A DNA stretch of 64,000 nucleotides from Microthrixaceae bacterium (GCA_020637215.1 JACJWI010000008.1:1-64000), one strand, 5' to 3'; positions 35,203 through 44,814 are shown, numbered from the stretch's first letter. Translations and numbers: made by a program. Notes: generated by a model not told the origin, from the letters alone.

Positions 35203-36155
35203 CCGCCGGCCCGCCACCGACCCCGCACGGCGGGACGGGCGAGGCGGACGGGACCGATGGAACGGACGATGCGGTCGCTGCGACCCGCACCGACCTGATC
35301 GGCAGCGACGGCCTCAGGCTGGCGGCGGACGTGGCGGGGCCCGACGACGGCCCGACCGTCGTGCTGCTCCACGGAGGCGGCCAGACCCGACACTCCTGGG
35401 CCGGCACCTGGCGCTACCTCGCCGATCACGGCTGGCGGGCCTGGACGGTGGACCTGCGCGGCCACGGCGACAGCGAGTGGTCCGGCGACGGCGACTACCA
35501 GCTCCAGGCCTTCGCCGCCGACACGACCGCGGTCGCCGGTGCGGTCACCGCCGCGACCGGACGACCTCCGGTGCTGGTCGGAGCGTCGCTCGGCGGCCTG
35601 TCGGCCCTGGTCGCCGTCGCCGAGGCGGACCCGCAGGACGGCCTGGCCCGGGCGTTGGTCCTCGTCGACGTCGCCCACCGTCTGGAGTCGGCGGGCACCG
35701 ACCGGATCGGCGCGTTCATGATCGGCAACCTCGACGGGTTCGCGTCGCTCGACGAGGCGGCCGACGCGATCGCGGCGTACAACCCTCACCGTCCCCGCCC
35801 CACCAACCTCGACGGCCTGGCCAAGAACCTGCGCCAGGGGCCCGACGGTCGGTGGCGCTGGCACTGGGATCCGCGGTTCGTGTCCGGCAAGTTCGGGGCT
35901 GCTGACGAGACCCGGGCCACGATCGTCGGCCCCGACCTCCTGGAACGGTCCGCGGACGCGCTCCGCGTCCCGACCCTGCTGGTCAGGGGTCGCTCCAGCG
36001 ACCTCCTGAGCGAGGAGGGAGCGCGGGACTTCCTCGCCCGGGTGCCGCACGCCGAGTTCGCGGACGTGGCCGGAGCCGGGCACATGGTGGTCGGCGACCG
36101 CAACGAGGTGTTCAACAGCGCGGTGCTGGAGTTCCTCGACCGCCACCGCGGTTGA
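35199..36155 (+). CDS. Alpha/beta hydrolase
   Basis: 318 aa from ATG 35199, overlapping the previous stop by four bases. LLHGGGQTRHSW (oxyanion region, ~55), nucleophile Ser in VGASLGGLSA (~130), acid in LLVRGRSSDLLS (~270) and His in VAGAGHMVVGDRN (~297) form a complete triad. The W-rich cap domain (DGRWRWHWDPRF) resembles peroxidase/epoxide-hydrolase-like members. The first ~30 residues are a low-complexity Thr/Asp/Gly stretch. Different subfamily from its partner, so the two are not a recent duplication. Substrate unknown. Confidence 0.85.
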   Translation: MTAGPPPTPHGGTGEADGTDGTDDAVAATRTDLIGSDGLRLAADVAGPDDGPTVVLLHGGGQTRHSWAGTWRYLADHGWRAWTVDLRGHGDSEWSGDGDYQLQAFAADTTAVAGAVTAATGRPPVLVGASLGGLSALVAVAEADPQDGLARALVLVDVAHRLESAGTDRIGAFMIGNLDGFASLDEAADAIAAYNPHRPRPTNLDGLAKNLRQGPDGRWRWHWDPRFVSGKFGAADETRATIVGPDLLERSADALRVPTLLVRGRSSDLLSEEGARDFLARVPHAEFADVAGAGHMVVGDRNEVFNSAVLEFLDRHRG

Positions 36156-36201
36156 CCCTCGGTCCACCGCGACCCCCGCCGGGTGCTCAGGAAACCTTCA
36201 G

Positions 36202-37830
36202 GTGGCCGGAGCCGCCGCCGATAGCGCAGTGATGTCGCTCGGATCGTCCGACACCGACCTGGCCGATCTCGACGGGCCCGAAGATCTCGTGCGTCGCCTG
36301 CTCGAGGTGGCCCGCACGCGCACCGAGATGGACATGGTGTGGGTGTCGCGCATCAACGGCGACGTCCTGTCGCTGGCCATCGTCAGCGGAGCCCTCGGCG
36401 ACAGCACCATCCTCGAAGGCTCGACGATCCCGCTGAAGGACTCCTTCTGCGCCCAGGTCATCGGTGGTCGGATCGCCAGCTGGGTCCCCGACGTCCGGGC
36501 GCTCCCCGAGACCCGGGACCTGCCGATGGCGGCGCAGTTGGGCATCCGTGCGTTCGTGAGCGTGCCGATCAAGGCGGCGACCGGCAGCGTCATCGGCATG
36601 CTGACCGCGGTGTCCACGGACCCCCGCGACGTCGACGAGCGGACCCGCGACTTCCTCCAGATGCTGGCCGACTCCGCCAGCGACCTGCTCCGCGACGTCC
36701 CGATCGACGGCGACGACCGACGCCGGCTCCGCGACCGGATCGGACGCGTGATCGACCACGACCTCCTCACGATCGCGTTCCAGCCGATCGTCGACCTGGA
36801 GCACCGTCGTGTCGCGGGCTACGAGGCGCTGTCACGGTTCCCCGGAGAGCCGGCCCGCCCGGACCAGTGGTTCGCGGACGCGGCCGCGGTCGGCCTCGGC
36901 GTGGCCCTCGAGCTGCACGCCGCCCGCACCGCCGTCTCCGCGCTGACGAACCTGCCGCCGGACACCTACCTGAGCATCAACCTGTCGCCCGCGGCACTCG
37001 TGTCGGTCGAACCGTCGGAGCTGATGCCGACCGATCCGACCCGGCTCGTCCTGGAGCTGACCGAGCACGCCCGCGTCGGCGACTACGAGCAGCTGCGTCA
37101 CGCCCTGGACCGCTTCCGGGGCGCTGGCGTGCGCATCGCCGTCGACGATGCCGGTGCGGGCTTCGCCAGCTTCCGCCACATCCTCGAGCTCGAGCCCGAC
37201 ATCGTGAAGGTCGACCTGGCCATCAGCCAGGGGATCCACCGCGACCCGGCCCGTCAGGCTCTCGTCGGCGGCATCAGCGAGCTCGCCCGTCACTCGGGTG
37301 CGACCCTGGTCGCCGAAGGGGTGGAGGAGCCTGCCGACCTCGACCGCCTCGCCACCCTCGGGGTCTCGATCTTCCAGGGCTACCTGTTCGGGCGTCCGGC
37401 TCCGCTGCCGTCGAACGGTCTGCCCGAGGCGGCGATCCCGGCCCACACCATCGGCACGCCCGCTCACCGGTCCCGACGGGTGATGGAGTCCCGGTTCGAG
37501 ACCGCGGTCCTCAGCGCCGCGGTGCCGACCGCGATCGTCGACCTCGACGGGACCATGCGCTCGGTCAGCGACCGCTTCGCGGCCTTCCTCGGACGGACGA
37601 CCGCCGAGATGACCGGCCGCCGCTTCCAGGAGCTCACCCACCCCGAGGACCTCGACGCCGACGTCGAGCACCTGCGGGCCTGCCTCGAGGGTCGAGCCGA
37701 CGGCTACCGGATGACCAAGCGGTACCTGCGTCCGGACGGATCGCCGGTCTCCGCCGACCTCATCGCGACGGTCGTCCGCGACCGCGACGGGGCGCCGCTG
37801 TACTTCGTGTCGCACGTCCTCCCGCTCTGA
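36202..37830 (+). CDS. GAF-EAL-PAS cyclic di-GMP phosphodiesterase
   Basis: 542 aa from GTG 36202; ATG 36232 is also possible. GAF domain ~15-165 (VSVPIKAATGSVIGMLTAVS), EAL domain ~180-410, PAS domain ~430-540 (VPTAIVDLDGTMRSVSDRFAAFLG). EAL catalytic elements look complete: YEALSR, INLSP, LELTE, VDDAGAGFAS (in place of DDFGTGYSS), VKVDLAIS, EGVEE and QGYLFGRP. It should therefore hydrolyse c-di-GMP to pGpG, tuned by ligands bound to GAF and PAS. No membrane helix, so cytoplasmic. It lies 46 bases after the hydrolase pair, perhaps in the same transcript. Confidence 0.88.
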   Translation: MAGAAADSAVMSLGSSDTDLADLDGPEDLVRRLLEVARTRTEMDMVWVSRINGDVLSLAIVSGALGDSTILEGSTIPLKDSFCAQVIGGRIASWVPDVRALPETRDLPMAAQLGIRAFVSVPIKAATGSVIGMLTAVSTDPRDVDERTRDFLQMLADSASDLLRDVPIDGDDRRRLRDRIGRVIDHDLLTIAFQPIVDLEHRRVAGYEALSRFPGEPARPDQWFADAAAVGLGVALELHAARTAVSALTNLPPDTYLSINLSPAALVSVEPSELMPTDPTRLVLELTEHARVGDYEQLRHALDRFRGAGVRIAVDDAGAGFASFRHILELEPDIVKVDLAISQGIHRDPARQALVGGISELARHSGATLVAEGVEEPADLDRLATLGVSIFQGYLFGRPAPLPSNGLPEAAIPAHTIGTPAHRSRRVMESRFETAVLSAAVPTAIVDLDGTMRSVSDRFAAFLGRTTAEMTGRRFQELTHPEDLDADVEHLRACLEGRADGYRMTKRYLRPDGSPVSADLIATVVRDRDGAPLYFVSHVLPL

Positions 37831-37834
37831 GCGT

Positions 37835-38701
37835 TCAACCGATGACGGCGCTGAACGCGTCGATCGTCGACGGCGGGGCGAAGTCGGCGAACCAGACGTG
37901 GACCCGCTCCACTCCCCGACCGGCGAGCTCGTCCATGTGGCCGGCGACTTCGTCTGCGGTGCCGAGGACCACCCGAGACTCGAGGCCCCCGGTGCCGTAG
38001 CGACGGGCCACCATCTCGGCCACCGCACCCCGGTCGGCACCGTCTCCGAGCAGGGCGACCATCACCTGGACCGACACGCGTGCGTCACCGGCGGCGGGTC
38101 GCAGCTGCTCCAGACGGTCGACCCGGTGCACAGGCAGGTTCCACCAGGTGGCGTGGCGGCGCACCAGCTCCATGGTCCGCCGGCCGCTGCCGCCGATCGT
38201 CAACGGGATCGGACCGGTGGGGGGCGGCTGCTGTCGAGCGTCCGTCAGGGTGAAGTGCTCACCCCGGAAGGTGACCGCCTCCCCGCTCCAGAGCGCCTCG
38301 AGGATCGCCAGCGTCTCGGCCAGGCGCCCCACCCGCGCCGACGGCTCCGCCGAACCGACCCCGAAGGCGACGAGCTCCTCGGGGACCGACCCCCAACCGA
38401 GGCCCAGCTCGAACCGTCCTCCGGACGCGTGGTCGAGCGAGGTCACCTGACGGGCCAGCACCGCCGGATGGCGCAGGGAGTCGCACAGCACCAGGTGCCC
38501 GACCCGCAGCGTCGAGGTCCGGGCCAGGACCCAGCCGGCCACCTGCATCGCCTCCCACATGGGGGCCTCGACCGCCAGGGGCGGGGCGAGGTGGTCCATG
38601 AACGCGACCCCCTCGAACCCGGCCGCTTCGGCGGCCAGGGCGCGCTCCACGATCTGGTCGTGGGTCATGCGCATCTGCGGCAGGAACAGGTGGTAGCGCA
38701 T
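37835..38701 (-). CDS. LLM-class F420-dependent oxidoreductase
   Basis: 288 aa. MRYHLFLPQMRMTHDQIVERALAAE opens the luciferase-like barrel; LRVGHLVLCDSLRHPAVLARQV, GRFELGLGWGS and IPLTIGGSGRRTMELVRRHATWWN are family motifs of F420-dependent LLM enzymes. Cytoplasmic redox enzyme of unknown substrate. Convergent with the EAL gene (gap four bases) and co-oriented with the upstream SDR gene (gap 48 bases), so the two minus-strand reductases likely form an operon. Confidence 0.86.
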   Translation of the reverse strand: MRYHLFLPQMRMTHDQIVERALAAEAAGFEGVAFMDHLAPPLAVEAPMWEAMQVAGWVLARTSTLRVGHLVLCDSLRHPAVLARQVTSLDHASGGRFELGLGWGSVPEELVAFGVGSAEPSARVGRLAETLAILEALWSGEAVTFRGEHFTLTDARQQPPPTGPIPLTIGGSGRRTMELVRRHATWWNLPVHRVDRLEQLRPAAGDARVSVQVMVALLGDGADRGAVAEMVARRYGTGGLESRVVLGTADEVAGHMDELAGRGVERVHVWFADFAPPSTIDAFSAVIG

Positions 38702-38722
38702 CGATCGGTTTCCTCCGATCAG

Positions 38723-38758
38723 GAGCCTGGATCAGGACACGAGCCTGGATCAGGACAC
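38723..38758. repeat. 18-bp tandem duplication over an SDR stop codon
   Basis: GAGCCTGGATCAGGACAC occurs at 38723-38740 and again at 38741-38758. The second unit contains the stop codon and last codons of the SDR gene (minus strand), so the event duplicated the end of the gene without changing its length. Confidence 0.85.
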
Positions 38759-39559
38759 GACTGCTCCGCCGTCGCAAGTGATGACCTCACCGACGGTGTA
38801 GGCCCCGGCCCGCGAGCACAGGAAGATGGTCAGCCCGGCGATGTCCTCGGGACTGCCGACCCGACCGCGGGGCGTCATCGCGCCGACCGCCTCCCAGTCG
38901 GTGCCGTCCACGTCGCCGCCGGTGCCGACGCCGGTGCTGAGCATCCACGTCGGGAACGGCCCGGGGGCGATGGCGTTGACCAGCACGTGTCGCTTGACGA
39001 GCTTTGCCGCCATCTGACGGGTGAGGGCGTGCACGGCGGCCTTGGACGGGCCGTAGGAGTGGGTGTCGAACACCGGCGTGCGGATGCCGTCGATCGAGCC
39101 GATGTTCACCACCCGCGACGGGTCCTCGGCGCTCGCTCGGGCCTCGAGGAGGGGCAGGAGCCGCTGGGTGAGGAAGAACACGCCCTTGACGTTGGTGTCG
39201 AACACCTTGTCCCAGCCCTTCTCGGGGAACTCCTCGAGCGGCGCGCCCCACGACACGCCTGCGTTGTTGACCAGGATGTCGACGTGGTCTGTGTGCTCTC
39301 GCACCGCGGCGACCAGGGCGTCCACGCCGGCCAGGTCCGACACGTCCGCCGGCAGAGGGATGCAGGTCCCGCCGTAGGTCTCCGCCAGCCGGGCCGCAGT
39401 CGCGTTGCACACCTCGGCCTTGCGTGAGCTGATGAGCACGGTGGCGCCGTTGGTCAGCAGGCCGGCCGCGACCATCTCGCCGATGCCGCGGGAGCCGCCG
39501 GTGACGACGGCGACCTTGCCCTCGACGGAGAACAGCGAGTTGAGCGTCAGGTCGGTCAT
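38750..39559 (-). CDS. Short-chain dehydrogenase/reductase
   Basis: 269 aa from ATG 39559 (MTDLTLNSLFSVEGKVAVVTG), eight bases after GGGAG. NAD(P)-binding GGSRGIGEM (~21), NNAG (~96), active-site Ser-Tyr-Lys with YGPSK (~167). The insertion around residues 205-230 (STGVGTGGDVDGTDW) lengthens the substrate lid. Classical SDR, reducing a ketone or oxidising an alcohol. Followed by the LLM gene; its 3' end lies inside an 18-bp duplication. Confidence 0.87.
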   Translation of the reverse strand: MTDLTLNSLFSVEGKVAVVTGGSRGIGEMVAAGLLTNGATVLISSRKAEVCNATAARLAETYGGTCIPLPADVSDLAGVDALVAAVREHTDHVDILVNNAGVSWGAPLEEFPEKGWDKVFDTNVKGVFFLTQRLLPLLEARASAEDPSRVVNIGSIDGIRTPVFDTHSYGPSKAAVHALTRQMAAKLVKRHVLVNAIAPGPFPTWMLSTGVGTGGDVDGTDWEAVGAMTPRGRVGSPEDIAGLTIFLCSRAGAYTVGEVITCDGGAVVS

Positions 39560-39720
39560 CGTGGGAGCTCCCGGAGTCGTCGACGGAACGACCCACGGTG
39601 GGCCGTTCCGAGGACCGGGAGCGTACGCCCCGCGCGCCGGACGACGCGTCGGGTCCGCGGTTTGCAAGACTCGACCCCGTCGTCGGTTCCCGGCGACCCC
39701 GACCCACGGAGTTCACTGCG

Positions 39721-40851
39721 ATGGATGCACTCACCGTCGGCGTACCGACCGAGGTCAAGGCCGAGGAGCACCGGGTGGCGATCACCCCCGACGGCGTCCG
39801 CGAGCTGCTGCACGCCGGGGCCGCCGTTCTGGTCCAGTCCGGTGCCGGGGCCGACTCGTCGATCCCCGACGACGACTACCGCCGGGCCGGCGCCACGATC
39901 GTGACCGACGCCGCCGAGGTGTGGGAGCGCGCGGACCTGGTCTGCAAGGTCAAGGAGCCGCTCGAGTCCGAGTTCGTCCACTTCCGCGACGGCCTGGTCC
40001 TGTTCACCTACCTCCACCTTGCCGCGTACCCCGCTGTGGCCGACGCCCTGCTCGACGCCGGCGTCACCGGCATCGCGTACGAGACCGTGCAGCTGCCCGA
40101 CGGGTCGCTCCCCCTCCTCGCCCCCATGAGCGAGGTCGCCGGCCGGATGAGCGTCCAGATCGGCGCCCACTTCCTGGAGCGCCACAACGGGGGCCGAGGG
40201 GTGCTCCTGGGAGGGGCCCCCGGCGTGCGGCCCGCTCGCGTGGTGGTTCTCGGCGCGGGCAACGTCGGGTGGAACGCGGCGTGGATGGCCGCCGGGCTCG
40301 AGGCCGAGGTCGACCTGCTCGACAAGAGCATCGACCGCCTGCGTCACGTCGACCAGATCCAGATGGGCCGCATCACGACCCTCAGCTCCAACCGGGGCGC
40401 CGTCGAACGCTGCGTCGCGGAGGCCGACCTGGTGATCGGGGCGGTCCTGGTCCCGGGCGGCCGCGCCCCGGTCGTCGTGTCGGCGGACATGGTCCGGTCG
40501 ATGCGCCCCGGCGCTGTGGTCATCGACATCGCCATCGACCAGGGCGGCTGCGTCGAGACCAGCCACGAGACCACCCACGCCGCTCCGACGTTCCTGGTCC
40601 ACGACGTCGTGCACTACGCGGTGGGCAACATGCCCGGGGCGGTCCCGCACACCTCTACCCACGCGCTGACCAACGCGACGCTCCCCTACCTCACCGAGCT
40701 CGCCCGTCGGGGGGCCCGGGACGCGGCGCGACGGGATCCGGCCCTGGCCTGCGGGGTGAACACGCTCGGCGGGCACGTGGTGAACCCCACCGTCGCCGAC
40801 GCCCTCGGACGTTCGGCGACCCCGCTCGACGATCTGCTCAGCCCGCGGTGA
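39721..40851 (+). CDS. ald: Alanine dehydrogenase
   Basis: 376 aa from ATG 39721; the frame extending upstream is not conserved. VGVPTEVKAEEHRVAITPDGV is the AlaDH/PNT N-terminal motif; KVKEPLESEF and TYLHLAA contain the substrate-binding Lys and His; VVVLGAGNVGWNAAWMA is the NAD-binding turn (~170-186) and the C-terminal PHTSTHALTNATLPY is characteristic of alanine dehydrogenase. Reversible NAD-dependent deamination of L-alanine to pyruvate, or glycine formation from glyoxylate. The last 14 bases overlap the 3' end of the convergent SDR gene. Confidence 0.93.
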   Translation: MDALTVGVPTEVKAEEHRVAITPDGVRELLHAGAAVLVQSGAGADSSIPDDDYRRAGATIVTDAAEVWERADLVCKVKEPLESEFVHFRDGLVLFTYLHLAAYPAVADALLDAGVTGIAYETVQLPDGSLPLLAPMSEVAGRMSVQIGAHFLERHNGGRGVLLGGAPGVRPARVVVLGAGNVGWNAAWMAAGLEAEVDLLDKSIDRLRHVDQIQMGRITTLSSNRGAVERCVAEADLVIGAVLVPGGRAPVVVSADMVRSMRPGAVVIDIAIDQGGCVETSHETTHAAPTFLVHDVVHYAVGNMPGAVPHTSTHALTNATLPYLTELARRGARDAARRDPALACGVNTLGGHVVNPTVADALGRSATPLDDLLSPR

Positions 40852-41593
40852 TCCCGTTGTCGACGCTGATGACCGCACCGTGCATGTTCGGCACCTCGTC
40901 GGAGGCGACGAACGCGAACAGCCGGGCCAACTCGTCGGCTTCGGCCATTCCCCGGAAGCCCATGTAGGGCTTCATGAGCTCGACGTCGACGCCGTCGGCG
41001 ATCTCGAAGTTGTGCAGCAGCGGGGTGTTGACCGCCGCGGGTGCGATGGCGTTGACCCGCAGGTCGGTCCGGACGAACTCCATGGCCAGCGAGCGCGTGA
41101 GCTGGATCACCGCCCCCTTCGACATGCAGTAGGCGACCGTGTACGCCTGGCCCATCAGCCCGGCGTTCGAGGCCAGGTTCACGATGTTGCCGCCGGTCTC
41201 GAGCAGATGTGGCACGGCGGCCTGGCACATGAAGAAGCAGGCGTCGGTGTTGATCGCCATGATGCGGCGGTACTGCTCGACGGTCACGTCAGCCAGGTGG
41301 CTCGACGCCGCGATGCCCGCGATGTTGCCCAGCACGTCGAGCCGGCCGGCCCGATCCACGCACTCGGCCACCGCGCCGGCGCACGCTGACGGCTCCGACA
41401 GGTCGGCACGGTGGGTGAGCACCGCTCCGGGTCCGGACACCTCGTCGGCCAGGGCGGCCAGGCCGTCGGCTGAGATGTCGACCGCGAACACCGTCGCGCC
41501 TTCATCGACCAGACGACCTGCCACAGCCCGACCGATGCCGGAACCGGCCCCGGTGATCAGCGCGACCTTGCCGACGAAGCGTTCGGTGCTCAT
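40838..41593 (-). CDS. Short-chain dehydrogenase/reductase (3-oxoacyl reductase type)
   Basis: 251 aa. TGAGSGIGRAVAG at ~14-26 (NADP-binding), NIAGIA (~88), and the active-site Tyr in YCMSK (~154). Residues ~190-205 form the substrate loop. FabG/BdhA-like members act on 3-oxoacyl or hydroxy-acid substrates. Its stop lies inside the end of ald (14-base overlap, convergent), leaving no room for a separate terminator. Confidence 0.87.
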   Translation of the reverse strand: MSTERFVGKVALITGAGSGIGRAVAGRLVDEGATVFAVDISADGLAALADEVSGPGAVLTHRADLSEPSACAGAVAECVDRAGRLDVLGNIAGIAASSHLADVTVEQYRRIMAINTDACFFMCQAAVPHLLETGGNIVNLASNAGLMGQAYTVAYCMSKGAVIQLTRSLAMEFVRTDLRVNAIAPAAVNTPLLHNFEIADGVDVELMKPYMGFRGMAEADELARLFAFVASDEVPNMHGAVISVDNGITAG

Positions 41594-41729
41594 GTGCTCT
41601 CCCTGTGGTGCGGACGCCCGACCGCCGATCGGTCCGGAGCGATCACTGCCGGGTGGCGTCGACGGCCGACGCCGGGGCCGGGCCGGAACCGTACCGCTCC
41701 CCCGCCCGGCGACCGATCACCGCGTCGGG

Positions 41730-42002
41730 TCAGGTTCCCCGCCGGATCACCGCGGCGACCGCGAAGACCAGGAAGACGACCACCGACACTCCGACGCCGA
41801 CCCACCCCAGCACGATCGCCCGCGCCACGGTGCGCTCGCCGCCCAGAGCCCCGTCGGACTTCCGGATCCGCTCCCGCGACAGGTAGGCGATCGCCAGTGC
41901 GGTGAGCGAGACGGGGAAGCACCCCAGGAGTCCGATCACCGACAGCAGCAGGGCGACCGGCGCGACGTCGTCCTCGGGTGGTCCCGACCTGTCGTCGCGC
42001 AT
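41730..42002 (-). CDS. Small DUF4190-type membrane protein
   Basis: 90 aa from ATG 42002 (MRDDRSGPPEDDVAP); an upstream start at 42035 adds 11 residues. Two hydrophobic helices (APVALLLSVIGLLGCFPVSLTALAIAYL and ARAIVLGWVGVGVSVVVFLVFAVAAVI in parts) flank a loop RERIRKSDGALGGERT, the pattern of DUF4190/CD225-like small membrane proteins. Function unknown. It stands divergent to the peptide-binding lipoprotein. Confidence 0.7.
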   Translation of the reverse strand: MRDDRSGPPEDDVAPVALLLSVIGLLGCFPVSLTALAIAYLSRERIRKSDGALGGERTVARAIVLGWVGVGVSVVVFLVFAVAAVIRRGT

Positions 42003-42186
42003 CGGCCCAGCTTGCCCGACCCGGGCCCCCGCCACGATTCCGGGGATACTCGAAACAGCGGTGGGAGCCGGACCCGGTGAGAGATGTCACGTCGCCGGAC
42101 CCTCCCCTCCGCGGCGCCGACCGGGCAGGATCTCCGGATCCGGACACGGCGGCCCGATCGCCGGGCCCGTCCAACGAGGAGGAACG

Positions 42187-43854
42187 GTGACCCACCCCCA
42201 TTCCCGGACGTCGCGACGCCGAGCGTTGGGCGTGGCCGCCGCGGTGCTCGTCGCCTCCATGCTGATCGCCGCATGCGGCGGGTCCTCGGAGTCGGGCAAC
42301 GGCGGCGGCTCCGGCGACGCGGCTGCCGGGACCCCGACCCCCGGCGGCACCGTGACCTACGGACTCGAGGCCGAGAACGCGGGCGGCTGGTGCCTACCAG
42401 AGGCCCAGCTTGCGATCTCGGGCATCCAGGTGGCCAGGGCCATCTACGACACCCTGACCGCGCCCGACGAGCACGCCGTGTACCAGCCGTACCTGGCCGA
42501 GTCGGTCACCCCCAACGACGACTTCACCCAGTGGACCATCGTCCTGCGCGACGGGGTGACGTTCCATGACGGATCACCTCTCGACGCGACGGTGGTCAAG
42601 AACAACGTCGACGCCTGGCGCGGCGTGTACCCCGGACGCAGCCCCCTGCTGTTCACGTTCGTGTACGAACCGATCAGCGCCGTCGACGTTGTCGACGCCG
42701 CCACGGTGAAGGTCACGACGAAGACGTCGTGGCCGTCGTTCCCGGCCTACCTGTTCAACGACGGCCGCTCCGGGATCATCGCCCAGGCCCAGCTCGACGA
42801 CCCCGTGAGCTGCGACCGCAAGCTGATCGGAACCGGTCCGTTCCAGCTGGTCGAGTGGAAGCCCAACGACCACCTCACCGCCGAGCGCAACGCCAACTAC
42901 TGGCAGAAGGACGCGTCCGGCAACCAGCTGCCCTACCTGGACCAGATCACCTTCCGTCCGATCACCGACCCGACGAGCCGGCTGAACGCCCTCCTCGCCG
43001 GCGAGCTGAACGCCATGCACGAGGCCGGCGCCGAGGTGCTCGACCAGATGCGCCAGGACGCCGAGCAGGGCAAGATCGCCGTCACCGCGACCACCGACTA
43101 CACCGAGGTCGCCTACGAGATGTTCAACGTCTCCAAGCCGCCGTTCGACAACCGGGACGCCCGCCTGGCGGCCATCTACGCCATCGACCGCGAGCAGCTC
43201 AACGAGGTCCGGAACCTGGGGCTGACCAAGATGGCGTCCGGCCCGTTCGCACCCGGCGAGATCGGCTACCTCGAGGACACCGGCTACCCGTCCTACAGCA
43301 AGAAGAAGGCCAAGGAGCACCTCGACGCCTACACCGCCGCCACCGGCAAGCCGCTCGAGTTCACCCTGGTCGGAACCCCGGACCCGGGCACGACGAAGCT
43401 CCTCCAGTTCCTCCAGGAGCAGTGGAAGGACTCGGGGATCACCGCCAACATCCGCACCGTCGAACAGGCCGTCCTGATCAACACCGCCCTGTCCGACGAC
43501 TGGAACGTGATCGACTGGCGCAACCACCCCGGCGGCAATCCCGACGCCCAGTACATCTGGTGGAAGGGCGGGTCGACGGTGAACTTCAACAAGTTCGACG
43601 ACCCCGAGATGAACGCGCTCCTCGACGCGGGGCGGGCCGAACCCGACAAGGAGAAGGCCGCCGGCATCTACCAGGACATCAACCGGCGCTTCGCAACCGA
43701 GGGCTACAACCTGTGGCTCCAGTGGGTCGAGTGGAGCATCGGCACCGCGCCCGACGTCCACGGCGTGTACGGACCCGACCTTCCCGACGGCGGCAAGCCG
43801 TTCACCGGCCTGGCGACCGGCCACCCCGTGCTGGGGCTCTGGGTGCAGCAGTGA
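42187..43854 (+). CDS. ABC transporter substrate-binding lipoprotein (peptide/nickel type, family 5)
   Basis: 555 aa from GTG 42187 with GAGGAGGAA just upstream. Lipoprotein signal with Cys 30 (LIAACGG) and a Ser/Gly-rich tether. The body follows DppA/OppA-type binding proteins: VTYGLEAENAGGWC, DGVTFHDGSPLDATVVKNN, LIGTGPFQLVEWKPND and YAIDREQLNE. Binds an oligopeptide or similar solute outside the membrane. No dpp/opp permease or ATPase genes are nearby, so like the sugar-type protein at 5287 it is an orphan. Confidence 0.9.
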   Translation: MTHPHSRTSRRRALGVAAAVLVASMLIAACGGSSESGNGGGSGDAAAGTPTPGGTVTYGLEAENAGGWCLPEAQLAISGIQVARAIYDTLTAPDEHAVYQPYLAESVTPNDDFTQWTIVLRDGVTFHDGSPLDATVVKNNVDAWRGVYPGRSPLLFTFVYEPISAVDVVDAATVKVTTKTSWPSFPAYLFNDGRSGIIAQAQLDDPVSCDRKLIGTGPFQLVEWKPNDHLTAERNANYWQKDASGNQLPYLDQITFRPITDPTSRLNALLAGELNAMHEAGAEVLDQMRQDAEQGKIAVTATTDYTEVAYEMFNVSKPPFDNRDARLAAIYAIDREQLNEVRNLGLTKMASGPFAPGEIGYLEDTGYPSYSKKKAKEHLDAYTAATGKPLEFTLVGTPDPGTTKLLQFLQEQWKDSGITANIRTVEQAVLINTALSDDWNVIDWRNHPGGNPDAQYIWWKGGSTVNFNKFDDPEMNALLDAGRAEPDKEKAAGIYQDINRRFATEGYNLWLQWVEWSIGTAPDVHGVYGPDLPDGGKPFTGLATGHPVLGLWVQQ

Positions 43855-43867
43855 CCTCTGACGCCGT

Positions 43868-43897
43868 GGCGCAGTGAGGCGAGCGCTTCACTGCGCC
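43868..43897. terminator. Bidirectional hairpin between convergent genes
   Basis: GGCGCAGTGA (43868-43877) pairs with TCACTGCGCC (43888-43897) around a 10-base loop. It lies 14 bases after the peptide-binding gene stop and includes the stop codon of the convergent deacetylase gene. Likely serves both. Confidence 0.6.
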
Positions 43898-44814
43898 CGC
43901 AGGTAGTCCTCCAGGCGACCGATCCGGAACCCCTCGGCGCGCACCCGGGCGACCAGGTCGTCCAGGTCGGCGTCGAGCGTGTCGCGGTAGTGCATGAGGA
44001 TGATGTCGCCGGGCTTCAACACGACGTCCTGCATGGTCAGCTTCCCGACGTTGGTCGACCCCGTCCACAGCACCACCGCGGCGTAACCGCACTCCGCGGC
44101 AACCCGTCGGACCGCGTCGGATGAGTTGCCGTAGGGCGGGCGGAACAGGGTGGGCCGCGCCCCGAACAACGCCGTGAAGGTCATCACCGGTTCGCAGATC
44201 TCGCGCCGCATCCGCTCCGCACCGACCGTCCGGAGGTTGGGATGGCTGATCGTGTGCGTCTGGATGGTCCCGCCGCGCTCGACCATCGACTTCCAGTAGG
44301 CCGGATCGGCCTTGGCCATCGGCTGGGTCAGGAACGATGTGAACGGGACGCCCAGCCGGGCCAGGTGGTCCGGATAGGACGGGTTGCGGATGTTGCCGTC
44401 GTCGATGGTGATGAACACGACGCGGTCGGTGGTGTCGACCCGCCTGACCAGCGGCGCCATCCCGTCGGCGTCCACCGACGGGGGGACCACGGTCGGAGGA
44501 GGCGCCAGCAGGTCGTTCGGCGGGTTCGTGGTGGTCGTCGTGGGCGCAGACGTCGACGACCCGATCGACGTCGTCGACGAATCGGAGGGCGGTGGGTCAC
44601 CGCCCCGGGCGTCGTGACCGCCGGGCCGGACTCGGCCGGCGAGGATCACCGTCACCGTCGCCGCGACGACCAGGGCGACCACGCCGGCCAGGATCGCCCA
44701 CCGACGGCGGGACGCTCGCCGCGGGACCGGGGTGTGGCGAGGACGGACCACCCTGGGCGCATCCGGATCCCCGGAGTCCGGGGCGGGGTCCGGTCCGGGC
44801 GGATCGTCCGACAC
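43888..44814 (-). CDS. Polysaccharide deacetylase family protein (NodB fold), membrane-anchored
   Basis: 308 aa from a GTG start. A cytoplasmic Pro/Asp-rich segment, one helix (~40-60, WAILAGVVALVVAATVTVI) and a Ser/Thr/Pro linker place the catalytic domain outside. NodB motifs: TIDDGN (TFDDG variant, ~137), HTISHPN (metal His pair, ~190), RPPYGNSS (~222), VLWT and LMHYRD. Probably removes acetyl or other acyl groups from cell-wall or exopolysaccharide sugars. Divergent to the large GGDEF-EAL gene. Confidence 0.85.
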   Translation of the reverse strand: MSDDPPGPDPAPDSGDPDAPRVVRPRHTPVPRRASRRRWAILAGVVALVVAATVTVILAGRVRPGGHDARGGDPPPSDSSTTSIGSSTSAPTTTTTNPPNDLLAPPPTVVPPSVDADGMAPLVRRVDTTDRVVFITIDDGNIRNPSYPDHLARLGVPFTSFLTQPMAKADPAYWKSMVERGGTIQTHTISHPNLRTVGAERMRREICEPVMTFTALFGARPTLFRPPYGNSSDAVRRVAAECGYAAVVLWTGSTNVGKLTMQDVVLKPGDIILMHYRDTLDADLDDLVARVRAEGFRIGRLEDYLRAQ

